DNA of 64,000 bases from Nemertoderma westbladi (lineage: Eukaryota; Xenacoelomorpha; Nemertodermatida; Nemertodermatidae): contig JAUCBJ010004934.1 in assembly GCA_032718475.1 (NCBI GenBank), forward strand, positions 67,501-131,500. The letters are read 5' to 3'. Of this stretch, positions 27,361 through 41,400 are shown one piece after another. The notes below the pieces were generated by a model. That model was not told the origin of the DNA, made no database searches, and saw only the letters and a program-made list of their open reading frames with translations. A program made the position numbers and the translations under genes. Within the stretch, counting starts at the first letter, position 1; every line of letters begins with the position of its first letter.

Positions 27361-28010
27361 AGTAACTATATCAACACAGTTTGGGTACAGTCTAGAACTT
27401 TCATTATATTTGCTACTAAAAATAAAGTAACTATATCAACATAGTTTGGGTACAGTCTAGAACTTTCATTATATTTGCTACTAAAAATAAAGTAACTATA
27501 TCAACACAGTTTGGGTACAGTCTAGAACTTTCATTATATTTGCTACTAAAAATAAAGTAACTATATCAACATAGTTTGGGTACAGTCTAGAACTTTCATT
27601 ATATTTGCTACTAAAAATAAAGTAACTATATCAACACAGTTTGGGTACAGTCTAGAACTTTCATTATATTTGCTACTAAAAATAAAGTAACTATATCAAC
27701 ATAGTTTGGGTACAGTCTAGAACTTTCATTATATTTGCTACTAAAAATAAAGTAACTATATCAACACAGTTTGGGTACAGTCTAGAACTTTCATTATATT
27801 TGCTACTAAAAATAAAGTAACTATATCAACATAGTTTGGGTACAGTCTAGAACTTTCATTATATTTGCTACTAAAAATAAAGTAACTATATCAACACAGT
27901 TTGGGTACAGTCTAGAACTTTCATTATATTTGCTACTAAAAATAAAGTAACTATATCAACATAGTTTGGGTACAGTCTAGAACTTTCATTATATTTGCTA
28001 CTAAAAATAA
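27361..28010 (+). repeat. 130-bp dimeric higher-order repeat, five copies
   Basis: S units alternate C17 and T17 in strict order for ten units (5 x 130 bp). The pattern runs on into a C17 S at 28,011 and a T17 L at 28,076. Confidence 0.9.
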
Positions 28011-28650
28011 AGTAACTATATCAACACAGTTTGGGTACAGTCTAGAACTTTCATTATATTTGCTACTAAAAATAAAGTAACTATATCAACATAGTTTGGG
28101 TACAGTCTAGAACTTTCATTATATTTGCTACTAAAAATTACTGAGAGCGAGAATAACATTATATTTGCTACTAAAAATAAAGTAACTATATCAACACAGT
28201 TTGGGTACAGTCTAGAACTTTCATTATATTTGCTACTAAAAATTACTGAGAGCGAGAATAACATTATATTTGCTACTAAAAATAAAGTAACTATATCAAC
28301 ACAGTTTGGGTACAGTCTAGAACTTTCATTATATTTGCTACTAAAAATTACTGAGAGCGAGAATAACATTATATTTGCTACTAAAAATAAAGTAACTATA
28401 TCAACACAGTTTGGGTACAGTCTAGAACTTTCATTATATTTGCTACTAAAAATAAAGTAACTATATCAACACAGTTTGGGTACAGTCTAGAACTTTCATT
28501 ATATTTGCTACTAAAAATAAAGTAACTATATCAACATAGTTTGGGTACAGTCTAGAACTTTCATTATATTTGCTACTAAAAATAAAGTAACTATATCAAC
28601 ATAGTTTGGGTACAGTCTAGAACTTTCATTATATTTGCTACTAAAAATAA
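28011..28650 (+). repeat. Block copied at 29,236-29,875
   Basis: Order: S(C17), L(T17), L(C17), L(C17), S(C17), S(C17), S(T17), S(T17). The same order recurs at an offset of 1,225 bp. The left boundaries differ, and the right side diverges where the second copy has an L in place of the last S. Confidence 0.82.
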
Positions 28651-30450
28651 AGTAACTATCAAAACATAGTTTGGGTACAGTCTAGAACTTTCATTATATT
28701 TGCTACTAAAAATAAAGTAACTATATCAACATAGTTTGGGTACAGTCTAGAACTTTCATTATATTTGCTACTAAAAATAAAGTAACTATATCAACATAGT
28801 TTGGGTACAGTCTAGAACTTTCATTATATTTGCTACTAAAAATAAAGTAACTATATCAACATAGTTTGGATACAGTCTAGAACTTTCATTATATTTGCTA
28901 CTAAAAATAAAGTAACTATATCAACATAGTTTGGGTACAGTCTAGAACTTTCATTATATTTGCTACTAAAAATAAAGTAACTATATCAACATAGTTTGGG
29001 TACAGTCTAGAACTTTCATTATATTTGCTACTAAAAATAAAGTAACTATATCAACATAGTTTGGATACAGTCTAGAACTTTCATTATATTTGCTACTAAA
29101 AATAAAGTAACTATCAAAACATAGTTTGGGTACAGTCTAGAACTTTCATTATATTTGCTACTAAAAATAAAGTAACTATCAAAACATAGTTTGGGTACAG
29201 TCTAGAACTTTCATTATATTTGCTATTAAAAATAAAGTAACTATATCAACACAGTTTGGGTACAGTCTAGAACTTTCATTATATTTGCTACTAAAAATAA
29301 AGTAACTATATCAACATAGTTTGGGTACAGTCTAGAACTTTCATTATATTTGCTACTAAAAATTACTGAGAGCGAGAATAACATTATATTTGCTACTAAA
29401 AATAAAGTAACTATATCAACACAGTTTGGGTACAGTCTAGAACTTTCATTATATTTGCTACTAAAAATTACTGAGAGCGAGAATAACATTATATTTGCTA
29501 CTAAAAATAAAGTAACTATATCAACACAGTTTGGGTACAGTCTAGAACTTTCATTATATTTGCTACTAAAAATTACTGAGAGCGAGAATAACATTATATT
29601 TGCTACTAAAAATAAAGTAACTATATCAACACAGTTTGGGTACAGTCTAGAACTTTCATTATATTTGCTACTAAAAATAAAGTAACTATATCAACACAGT
29701 TTGGGTACAGTCTAGAACTTTCATTATATTTGCTACTAAAAATAAAGTAACTATATCAACATAGTTTGGGTACAGTCTAGAACTTTCATTATATTTGCTA
29801 CTAAAAATAAAGTAACTATATCAACATAGTTTGGGTACAGTCTAGAACTTTCATTATATTTGCTACTAAAAATTACTGAGAGCGAGAATAACATTATATT
29901 TGCTACTAAAAATAAAGTAACTATATCAACACAGTTTGGGTACAGTCTAGAACTTTCATTATATTTGCTACTAAAAATAAAGTAACTATATCAACATAGT
30001 TTGGGTACAGTCTAGAACTTTCATTATATTTGCTACTAAAAATTACTGAGAGCGAGAATAACATTATATTTGCTACTAAAAATAAAGTAACTATATCAAC
30101 ATAGTTTGGGTACAGTCTAGAACTTTCATTATATTTGCTACTAAAAATTACTGAGAGCGAGAATAACATTATATTTGCTACTAAAAATAAAGTAACTATA
30201 TCAACATAGTTTGGGTACAGTCTAGAACTTTCATTATATTTGCTACTAAAAATAAAGTAACTATATCAACATAGTTTGGGTACAGTCTAGAACTTTCATT
30301 ATATTTGCTACTAAAAATAAAGTAACTATATCAACATAGTTTGGGTACAGTCTAGAACTTTCATTATATTTGCTACTAAAAATAAAGTAACTATATCAAC
30401 ATAGTTTGGGTACAGTCTAGAACTTTCATTATATTTGCTACTAAAAATAA

Positions 30451-31065
30451 AGTAACTATATCAACATAGTTTGGGTACAGTCTAGAACTTTCATTATATT
30501 TGCTACTAAAAATTACTGAGAGCGAGAATAACATTATATTTGCTACTAAAAATAAAGTAACTATATCAACATAGTTTGGGTACAGTCTAGAACTTTCATT
30601 ATATTTGCTACTAAAAATAAAGTAACTATATCAACATAGTTTGGGTACAGTCTAGAACTTTCATTATATTTGCTACTAAAAATTACTGAGAGCGAGAATA
30701 ACATTATATTTGCTACTAAAAATAAAGTAACTATATCAACATAGTTTGGGTACAGTCTAGAACTTTCATTATATTTGCTACTAAAAATAAAGTAACTATA
30801 TCAACATAGTTTGGGTACAGTCTAGAACTTTCATTATATTTGCTACTAAAAATTACTGAGAGCGAGAATAACATTATATTTGCTACTAAAAATAAAGTAA
30901 CTATATCAACATAGTTTGGGTACAGTCTAGAACTTTCATTATATTTGCTACTAAAAATAAAGTAACTATATCAACATAGTTTGGGTACAGTCTAGAACTT
31001 TCATTATATTTGCTACTAAAAATTACTGAGAGCGAGAATAACATTATATTTGCTACTAAAAATAA
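30451..31065 (+). repeat. 170-bp L-S dimer array, 3.6 copies
   Basis: L(T17, T67) alternates with S(T17): L at 30,451, 30,621, 30,791 and 30,961 with a single S between. The period is 170 bp. Related dimers with a C17 S follow to 31,640. The 170-bp length is close to common nucleosome-scale satellite monomers; that link is inference. Confidence 0.9.
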
Positions 31066-31940
31066 AGTAACTATATCAACACAGTTTGGGTACAGTCTAG
31101 AACTTTCATTATATTTGCTACTAAAAATAAAGTAACTATATCAACATAGTTTGGGTACAGTCTAGAACTTTCATTATATTTGCTACTAAAAATTACTGAG
31201 AGCGAGAATAACATTATATTTGCTACTAAAAATAAAGTAACTATATCAACACAGTTTGGGTACAGTCTAGAACTTTCATTATATTTGCTACTAAAAATAA
31301 AGTAACTATATCAACACAGTTTGGGTACAGTCTAGAACTTTCATTATATTTGCTACTAAAAATAAAGTAACTATATCAACATAGTTTGGGTACAGTCTAG
31401 AACTTTCATTATATTTGCTACTAAAAATTACTGAGAGCGAGAATAACATTATATTTGCTACTAAAAATAAAGTAACTATATCAACACAGTTTGGGTACAG
31501 TCTAGAACTTTCATTATATTTGCTACTAAAAATAAAGTAACTATATCAACATAGTTTGGGTACAGTCTAGAACTTTCATTATATTTGCTACTAAAAATTA
31601 CTGAGAGCGAGAATAACATTATATTTGCTACTAAAAATAAAGTAACTATATCAACACAGTTTGGGTACAGTCTAGAACTTTCATTATATTTGCTACTAAA
31701 AATAAAGTAACTATATCAACACAGTTTGGGTACAGTCTAGAACTTTCATTATATTTGCTACTAAAAATAAAGTAACTATATCAACATAGTTTGGGTACAG
31801 TCTAGAACTTTCATTATATTTGCTACTAAAAATTACTGAGAGCGAGAATAACATTATATTTGCTACTAAAAATAAAGTAACTATATCAACACAGTTTGGG
31901 TACAGTCTAGAACTTTCATTATATTTGCTACTAAAAATAA

Positions 31941-32025
31941 AGTAACTATATCAACATAGTTTGGGTACAGTCTAGAACTTTCATTGCGAGAGCGAGAATA
32001 ACATTATATTTGCTACTAAAAATAA
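31941..32025 (+). repeat. 85-bp variant unit, first copy
   Basis: 20 bp shorter than L. The base before GAG is C, as in the C67 allele, although neighbouring L units have T67. It has two CpGs, in GCGAGAGCGAG. It may be a deletion from a C67 L unit with a base added at the junction, or a relic of an intermediate form that had the insert core without the first 22-mer. Confidence 0.9.
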
Positions 32026-32090
32026 AGTAACTATATCAACACAGTTTGGGTACAGTCTAGAACTTTCATTATATTTGCTACTAAAAATAA

Positions 32091-32175
32091 AGTAACTATA
32101 TCAACATAGTTTGGGTACAGTCTAGAACTTTCATTGCGAGAGCGAGAATAACATTATATTTGCTACTAAAAATAA
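32091..32175 (+). repeat. 85-bp variant unit, second copy
   Basis: Identical to the copy at 31,941 and separated from it by one S unit, so the pair arose by a 150-bp tandem duplication. Confidence 0.9.
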
Positions 32176-32240
32176 AGTAACTATATCAACATAGTTTGGG
32201 TACAGTCTAGAACTTTCATTATATTTGCTACTAAAAATAA

Positions 32241-32825
32241 AGTAACTATATCAACACAGTTTGGGTGCAGTCTAGAACTTTCATTATATTTGCTACTAAA
32301 AATAAAGTAACTATATCAACACAGTTTGGGTGCAGTCTAGAACTTTCATTATATTTGCTACTAAAAATAAAGTAACTATATCAACACAGTTTGGGTACAG
32401 TCTAGAACTTTCATTATATTTGCTACTAAAAATAAAGTAACTATATCAACATAGTTTGGGTACAGTCTAGAACTTTCATTATATTTGCTACTAAAAATAA
32501 AGTAACTATATCAACATAGTTTGGGTACAGTCTAGAACTTTCATTATATTTGCTACTAAAAATAAAGTAACTATATCAACACAGTTTGGGTGCAGTCTAG
32601 AACTTTCATTATATTTGCTACTAAAAATAAAGTAACTATATCAACACAGTTTGGGTACAGTCTAGAACTTTCATTATATTTGCTACTAAAAATAAAGTAA
32701 CTATATCAACATAGTTTGGGTACAGTCTAGAACTTTCATTATATTTGCTACTAAAAATAAAGTAACTATATCAACACAGTTTGGGTGCAGTCTAGAACTT
32801 TCATTATATTTGCTACTAAAAATAA
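32241..32825 (+). repeat. A27G (GGTGCAG) patch
   Basis: Four S units, at 32,241, 32,306, 32,566 and 32,761, read GGTGCAG instead of GGTACAG, all with C17. The allele is confined to this 585-bp stretch and is spaced by multiples of 65 bp, which fits a very local spread. Confidence 0.9.
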
Positions 32826-33335
32826 AGTAACTATATCAACACAGTTTGGGTACAGTCTAGAACTTTCATTATATTTGCTACTAAAAATAAAGTAACTATA
32901 TCAACACAGTTTGGGTACAGTCTAGAACTTTCATTATATTTGCTACTAAAAATTACTGAGAGCGAGAATAACATTATATTTGCTACTAAAAATAAAGTAA
33001 CTATATCAACACAGTTTGGGTACAGTCTAGAACTTTCATTATATTTGCTACTAAAAATAAAGTAACTATATCAACATAGTTTGGGTACAGTCTAGAACTT
33101 TCATTATATTTGCTACTAAAAATTACTGAGAGCGAGAATAACATTATATTTGCTACTAAAAATAAAGTAACTATATCAACATAGTTTGGGTACAGTCTAG
33201 AACTTTCATTATATTTGCTACTAAAAATAAAGTAACTATATCAACATAGTTTGGGTACAGTCTAGAACTTTCATTATATTTGCTACTAAAAATTACTGAG
33301 AGCGAGAATAACATTATATTTGCTACTAAAAATAA

Positions 33336-35650
33336 AGTAACTATATCAACACAGTTTGGGTAGAGTCTAGAACTTTCATTATATTTGCTACTAAAAATTA
33401 CTGAGAGCGAGAATAACATTATATTTGCTACTAAAAATAAAGTAACTATATCAACATAGTTTGGGTACAGTCTAGAACTTTCATTATATTTGCTACTAAA
33501 AATTACTGAGAGCGAGAATAACATTATATTTGCTACTAAAAATAAAGTAACTATATCAACATAGTTTGGGTACAGTCTAGAACTTTCATTATATTTGCTA
33601 CTAAAAATAAAGTAACTATATCAACATAGTTTGGGTACAGTCTAGAACTTTCATTATATTTGCTACTAAAAATAAAGTAACTATATCAACATAGTTTGGG
33701 TACAGTCTAGAACTTTCATTATATTTGCTACTAAAAATAAAGTAACTATATCAACATAGTTTGGGTACAGTCTAGAACTTTCATTATATTTGCTACTAAA
33801 AATAAAGTAACTATATCAACATAGTTTGGGTACAGTCTAGAACTTTCATTATATTTGCTACTAAAAATTACTGAGAGCGAGAATAACATTATATTTGCTA
33901 CTAAAAATAAAGTAACTATATCAACATAGTTTGGGTACAGTCTAGAACTTTCATTATATTTGCTACTAAAAATAAAGTAACTATATCAACATAGTTTGGG
34001 TACAGTCTAGAACTTTCATTATATTTGCTACTAAAAATTACTGAGAGCGAGAATAACATTATATTTGCTACTAAAAATAAAGTAACTATATCAACATAGT
34101 TTGGGTACAGTCTAGAACTTTCATTATATTTGCTACTAAAAATAAAGTAACTATATCAACATAGTTTGGGTACAGTCTAGAACTTTCATTATATTTGCTA
34201 CTAAAAATAAAGTAACTATATCAACATAGTTTGGGTAGAGTCTAGAACTTTCATTATATTTGCTACTAAAAATTACTGAGAGCGAGAATAACATTATATT
34301 TGCTACTAAAAATAAAGTAACTATATCAACACAGTTTGGGTACAGTCTAGAACTTTCATTATATTTGCTACTAAAAATTACTGAGAGCGAGAATAACATT
34401 ATATTTGCTACTAAAAATAAAGTAACTATATCAACATAGTTTGGGTACAGTCTAGAACTTTCATTATATTTGCTACTAAAAATTACTGAGAGCGAGAATA
34501 ACATTATATTTGCTACTAAAAATAAAGTAACTATATCAACATAGTTTGGGTACAGTCTAGAACTTTCATTATATTTGCTACTAAAAATAAAGTAACTATA
34601 TCAACATAGTTTGGGTACAGTCTAGAACTTTCATTATATTTGCTACTAAAAATAAAGTAACTATATCAACATAGTTTGGGTAGAGTCTAGAACTTTCATT
34701 ATATTTGCTACTAAAAATTACTGAGAGCGAGAATAACATTATATTTGCTACTAAAAATAAAGTAACTATATCAACATAGTTTGGGTACAGTCTAGAACTT
34801 TCATTATATTTGCTACTAAAAATTACTGAGAGCGAGAATAACATTATATTTGCTACTAAAAATAAAGTAACTATATCAACATAGTTTGGGTACAGTCTAG
34901 AACTTTCATTATATTTGCTACTAAAAATAAAGTAACTATATCAACATAGTTTGGGTACAGTCTAGAACTTTCATTATATTTGCTACTAAAAATAAAGTAA
35001 CTATATCAACATAGTTTGGGTACAGTCTAGAACTTTCATTATATTTGCTACTAAAAATAAAGTAACTATATCAACATAGTTTGGGTAGAGTCTAGAACTT
35101 TCATTATATTTGCTACTAAAAATTACTGAGAGCGAGAATAACATTATATTTGCTACTAAAAATAAAGTAACTATATCAACATAGTTTGGGTAGAGTCTAG
35201 AACTTTCATTATATTTGCTACTAAAAATTACTGAGAGCGAGAATAACATTATATTTGCTACTAAAAATAAAGTAACTATATCAACATAGTTTGGGTACAG
35301 TCTAGAACTTTCATTATATTTGCTACTAAAAATTACTGAGAGCGAGAATAACATTATATTTGCTACTAAAAATAAAGTAACTATATCAACATAGTTTGGG
35401 TACAGTCTAGAACTTTCATTATATTTGCTACTAAAAATAAAGTAACTATATCAACATAGTTTGGGTACAGTCTAGAACTTTCATTATATTTGCTACTAAA
35501 AATTACTGAGAGCGAGAATAACATTATATTAGCTACTAAAAATAAAGTAACTATATCAACACAGTTTGGGTACAGTCTAGAACTTTCATTATATTTGCTA
35601 CTAAAAATTACTGAGAGCGAGAATAACATTATATTTGCTACTAAAAATAA
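33336..35650 (+). repeat. L-rich domain with C28G (GGTAGAG)
   Basis: L units with GGTAGAG start at 33,336, 34,211, 34,656, 35,061 and 35,166, typically followed by another L and then T17 S units. A 405-bp block (L with C28G, L, S, S, S) runs from 34,656 to 35,060. The change is silent in the minus-strand shadow frame. The same allele reappears on S units at 49,116-54,965. Confidence 0.87.
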
Positions 35651-36575
35651 AGTAACTATATCAACATAGTTTGGGTACAGTCTAGAACTTTCATTATATT
35701 TGCTACTAAAAATAAAGTAACTATATCAACATAGTTTGGGTACAGTCTAGAACTTTCATTATATTTGCTACTAAAAATTACTGAGAGCGAGAATAACATT
35801 ATATTTGCTACTAAAAATAAAGTAACTATATCAACATAGTTTGGGTACAGTCTAGAACTTTCATTATATTTGCTACTAAAAATAAAGTAACTATATCAAC
35901 ATAGTTTGGGTACAGTCTAGAACTTTCATTATATTTGCTACTAAAAATAAAGTAACTATATCAACATAGTTTGGGTACAGTCTAGAACTTTCATTATATT
36001 TGCTACTAAAAATAAAGTAACTATATCAACACAGTTTGGGTACAGTCTAGAACTTTCATTATATTTGCTACTAAAAATAAAGTAACTATATCAACACAGT
36101 TTGGGTACAGTCTAGAACTTTCATTATATTTGCTACTAAAAATAAAGTAACTATATCAACATAGTTTGGGTACAGTCTAGAACTTTCATTATATTTGCTA
36201 CTAAAAATAAAGTAACTATATCAACATAGTTTGGGTACAGTCTAGAACTTTCATTATATTTGCTACTAAAAATTACTGAGAGCGAGAATAACATTATATT
36301 TGCTACTAAAAATAAAGTAACTATATCAACACAGTTTGGGTACAGTCTAGAACTTTCATTATATTTGCTACTAAAAATAAAGTAACTATATCAACACAGT
36401 TTGGGTACAGTCTAGAACTTTCATTATATTTGCTACTAAAAATAAAGTAACTATATCAACACAGTTTGGGTACAGTCTAGAACTTTCATTATATTTGCTA
36501 CTAAAAATAAAGTAACTATATCAACACAGTTTGGGTACAGTCTAGAACTTTCATTATATTTGCTACTAAAAATAA
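35651..36575 (+). repeat. Plain S/L satellite
   Basis: Mostly S units of C17 and T17 type with two T67 L units. No distinctive marker seen. Confidence 0.85.
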
Positions 36576-37875
36576 AGTAACTATATCAACACAGTTTGGG
36601 TACAGTCTAGAACTTTCATTATATTTGCTACTAAAAATAAAGTAACTATATCAACATAGTTTGGGTACAGTCTAGAACTTTCATTATATTTGCTACTAAA
36701 AATAAAGTAACTATATCAACATAGTTTGGGTACAGTCTAGAACTTTCATTATATTTGCTACTAAAAATAAAGTAACTATATCAACATAGTTTGGGTACAG
36801 TCTAGAACTTTCATTATATTTGCTACTAAAAATAAAGTAACTATATCAACACAGTTTGGGTACAGTCTAGAACTTTCATTATATTTGCTACTAAAAATAA
36901 AGTAACTATATCAACATAGTTTGGGTACAGTCTAGAACTTTCATTATATTTGCTACTAAAAATAAAGTAACTATATCAACATAGTTTGGGTACAGTCTAG
37001 AACTTTCATTATATTTGCTACTAAAAATAAAGTAACTATATCAACATAGTTTGGGTACAGTCTAGAACTTTCATTATATTTGCTACTAAAAATAAAGTAA
37101 CTATATCAACACAGTTTGGGTACAGTCTAGAACTTTCATTATATTTGCTACTAAAAATAAAGTAACTATATCAACATAGTTTGGGTACAGTCTAGAACTT
37201 TCATTATATTTGCTACTAAAAATAAAGTAACTATATCAACATAGTTTGGGTACAGTCTAGAACTTTCATTATATTTGCTACTAAAAATAAAGTAACTATA
37301 TCAACATAGTTTGGGTACAGTCTAGAACTTTCATTATATTTGCTACTAAAAATAAAGTAACTATATCAACACAGTTTGGGTACAGTCTAGAACTTTCATT
37401 ATATTTGCTACTAAAAATAAAGTAACTATATCAACATAGTTTGGGTACAGTCTAGAACTTTCATTATATTTGCTACTAAAAATAAAGTAACTATATCAAC
37501 ATAGTTTGGGTACAGTCTAGAACTTTCATTATATTTGCTACTAAAAATAAAGTAACTATATCAACATAGTTTGGGTACAGTCTAGAACTTTCATTATATT
37601 TGCTACTAAAAATAAAGTAACTATATCAACACAGTTTGGGTACAGTCTAGAACTTTCATTATATTTGCTACTAAAAATAAAGTAACTATATCAACATAGT
37701 TTGGGTACAGTCTAGAACTTTCATTATATTTGCTACTAAAAATAAAGTAACTATATCAACATAGTTTGGGTACAGTCTAGAACTTTCATTATATTTGCTA
37801 CTAAAAATAAAGTAACTATATCAACATAGTTTGGGTACAGTCTAGAACTTTCATTATATTTGCTACTAAAAATTA
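36576..37875 (+). repeat. 260-bp tetrameric higher-order repeat, five copies
   Basis: Order C17, T17, T17, T17 repeats from 36,576, 36,836, 37,096, 37,356 and 37,616. The last T17 unit starts at 37,811 and is an L, which opens the next L run. The whole stretch from 36,316 to 37,810 is 23 S units with no insert. Confidence 0.92.
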
Positions 37876-38440
37876 CCGAGAGCGAGAATAACATTATATT
37901 TGCTACTAAAAATAAAGTAACTATATCAACATAGTTTGGGTACAGTCTAGAACTTTCATTATATTTGCTACTAAAAATTACCGAGAGCGAGAATAACATT
38001 ATATTTGCTACTAAAAATAAAGTAACTATATCAACACAGTTTGGGTACAGTCTAGAACTTTCATTATATTTGCTACTAAAAATTACCGAGAGCGAGAATA
38101 ACATTATATTTGCTACTAAAAATAAAGTAACTATATCAACATAGTTTGGGTACAGTCTAGAACTTTCATTATATTTGCTACTAAAAATTACCGAGAGCGA
38201 GAATAACATTATATTTGCTACTAAAAATAAAGTAACTATATCAACACAGTTTGGGTACAGTCTAGAACTTTCATTATATTTGCTACTAAAAATTACCGAG
38301 AGCGAGAATAACATTATATTTGCTACTAAAAATAAAGTAACTATATCAACACAGTTTGGGTACAGTCTAGAACTTTCATTATATTTGCTACTAAAAATTA
38401 CCGAGAGCGAGAATAACATTATATTTGCTACTAAAAATAA
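37811..38440 (+). repeat. Six consecutive L units with the C67 allele
   Basis: Units at 37,811, 37,916, 38,021, 38,126, 38,231 and 38,336 all carry CCGAG, after about 16 kb in which L units were T67 only. C17/T17 status varies. A smaller C67 group (three L) lies at 38,936-39,250. This is an island of the CpG-intact form. Confidence 0.92.
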
Positions 38441-41400
38441 AGTAACTATATCAACACAGTTTGGGTACAGTCTAGAACTTTCATTATATTTGCTACTAAA
38501 AATAAAGTAACTATATCAACACAGTTTGGGTACAGTCTAGAACTTTCATTATATTTGCTACTAAAAATTACTGAGAGCGAGAATAACATTATATTTGCTA
38601 CTAAAAATAAAGTAACTATATCAACACAGTTTGGGTACAGTCTAGAACTTTCATTATATTTGCTACTAAAAATAAAGTAACTATATCAACACAGTTTGGG
38701 TACAGTCTAGAACTTTCATTATATTTGCTACTAAAAATAAAGTAACTATATCAACACAGTTTGGGTACAGTCTAGAACTTTCATTATATTTGCTACTAAA
38801 AATAAAGTAACTATATCAACACAGTTTGGGTACAGTCTAGAACTTTCATTATATTTGCTACTAAAAATAAAGTAACTATATCAACACAGTTTGGGTACAG
38901 TCTAGAACTTTCATTATATTTGCTACTAAAAATAAAGTAACTATATCAACATAGTTTGGGTACAGTCTAGAACTTTCATTATATTTGCTACTAAAAATTA
39001 CCGAGAGCGAGAATAACATTATATTTGCTACTAAAAATAAAGTAACTATATCAACACAGTTTGGGTACAGTCTAGAACTTTCATTATATTTGCTACTAAA
39101 AATTACCGAGAGCGAGAATAACATTATATTTGCTACTAAAAATAAAGTAACTATATCAACACAGTTTGGGTACAGTCTAGAACTTTCATTATATTTGCTA
39201 CTAAAAATTACCGAGAGCGAGAATAACATTATATTTGCTACTAAAAATAAAGTAACTATATCAACACAGTTTGGGTACAGTCTAGAACTTTCATTATATT
39301 TGCTACTAAAAATAAAGTAACTATATCAACACAGTTTGGGTACAGTCTAGAACTTTCATTATATTTGCTACTAAAAATTACTGAGAGCGAGAATAACATT
39401 ATATTTGCTACTAAAAATAAAGTAACTATATCAACACAGTTTGGGTACAGTCTAGAACTTTCATTATATTAGCTACTAAAAATAAAGTAACTATATCAAC
39501 ACAGTTTGGGTACAGTCTAGAACTTTCATTATATTTGCTACTAAAAATAAAGTAACTATATCAACACAGTTTGGGTACAGTCTAGAACTTTCATTATATT
39601 TGCTACTAAAAATAAAGTAACTATATCAACACAGTTTGGGTACAGTCTAGAACTTTCATTATATTTGCTACTAAAAATAAAGTAACTATATCAACACAGT
39701 TTGGGTACAGTCTAGAACTTTCATTATATTTGCTACTAAAAATTACTGAGAGCGAGAATAACATTATATTTGCTACTAAAAATAAAGTAACTATATCAAC
39801 ACAGTTTGGGTACAGTCTAGAACTTTCATTATATTTGCTACTAAAAATTACTGAGAGCGAGAATAACATTATATTTGCTACTAAAAATAAAGTAACTATA
39901 TCAACACAGTTTGGGTACAGTCTAGAACTTTCATTATATTAGCTACTAAAAATAAAGTAACTATATCAACACAGTTTGGGTACAGTCTAGAACTTTCATT
40001 ATATTTGCTACTAAAAATAAAGTAACTATATCAACACAGTTTGGGTACAGTCTAGAACTTTCATTATATTTGCTACTAAAAATTACTGAGAGCGAGAATA
40101 ACATTATATTTGCTACTAAAAATAAAGTAACTATATCAACACAGTTTGGGTACAGTCTAGAACTTTCATTATATTAGCTACTAAAAATAAAGTAACTATA
40201 TCAACACAGTTTGGGTACAGTCTAGAACTTTCATTATATTTGCTACTAAAAATAAAGTAACTATATCAACACAGTTTGGGTACAGTCTAGAACTTTCATT
40301 ATATTTGCTACTAAAAATTACTGAGAGCGAGAATAACATTATATTTGCTACTAAAAATAAAGTAACTATATCAACACAGTTTGGGTACAGTCTAGAACTT
40401 TCATTATATTTGCTACTAAAAATTACTGAGAGCGAGAATAACATTATATTTGCTACTAAAAATAAAGTAACTATATCAACACAGTTTGGGTACAGTCTAG
40501 AACTTTCATTATATTAGCTACTAAAAATAAAGTAACTATATCAACACAGTTTGGGTACAGTCTAGAACTTTCATTATATTTGCTACTAAAAATAAAGTAA
40601 CTATATCAACACAGTTTGGGTACAGTCTAGAACTTTCATTATATTTGCTACTAAAAATAAAGTAACTATATCAACACAGTTTGGGTACAGTCTAGAACTT
40701 TCATTATATTTGCTACTAAAAATAAAGTAACTATATCAACACAGTTTGGGTACAGTCTAGAACTTTCATTATATTTGCTACTAAAAATAAAGTAACTATA
40801 TCAACACAGTTTGGGTACAGTCTAGAACTTTCATTATATTTGCTACTAAAAATAAAGTAACTATATCAACACAGTTTGGGTACAGTCTAGAACTTTCATT
40901 ATATTTGCTACTAAAAATAAAGTAACTATATCAACACAGTTTGGGTACAGTCTAGAACTTTCATTATATTTGCTACTAAAAATTACTGAGAGCGAGAATA
41001 ACATTATATTTGCTACTAAAAATAAAGTAACTATATCAACATAGTTTGGGTACAGTCTAGAACTTTCATTATATTTGCTACTAAAAATAAAGTAACTATA
41101 TCAACACAGTTTGGGTACAGTCTAGAACTTTCATTATATTTGCTACTAAAAATTACTGAGAGCGAGAATAACATTATATTTGCTACTAAAAATAAAGTAA
41201 CTATATCAACATAGTTTGGGTACAGTCTAGAACTTTCATTATATTTGCTACTAAAAATAAAGTAACTATATCAACACAGTTTGGGTACAGTCTAGAACTT
41301 TCATTATATTTGCTACTAAAAATAAAGTAACTATATCAACACAGTTTGGGTACAGTCTAGAACTTTCATTATATTTGCTACTAAAAATAAAGTAACTATA

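Larger units (their letters stand above)
24496..29235 (+). repeat. Domain of the three-base change at positions 10-12
   Basis: Nine S units read ACTATCAAAAC instead of ACTATATCAAC: starts at 24,496, 25,721, 26,046, 26,306, 26,631, 27,086, 28,651, 29,106 and 29,171. Unit length stays 65. All nine have T17. I see this haplotype nowhere else. Spacings of 325, 260, 325 and 455 bp are multiples of 65, so the marker rides on 4-, 5- and 7-unit higher-order repeats. Confidence 0.9.
31876..32175 (+). repeat. 150-bp dimer carrying the rare 85-bp unit, two copies
   Basis: S(C17) of 65 bp followed by an 85-bp unit, twice: 31,876-32,025 and 32,026-32,175. In the 85-bp unit TCATT (41-45) joins directly to GCGAGAGCGAG, so the first copy of the 22-mer is almost wholly missing while the insert core and second 22-mer remain. 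I see no other 85-bp unit in the window. Confidence 0.93.
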
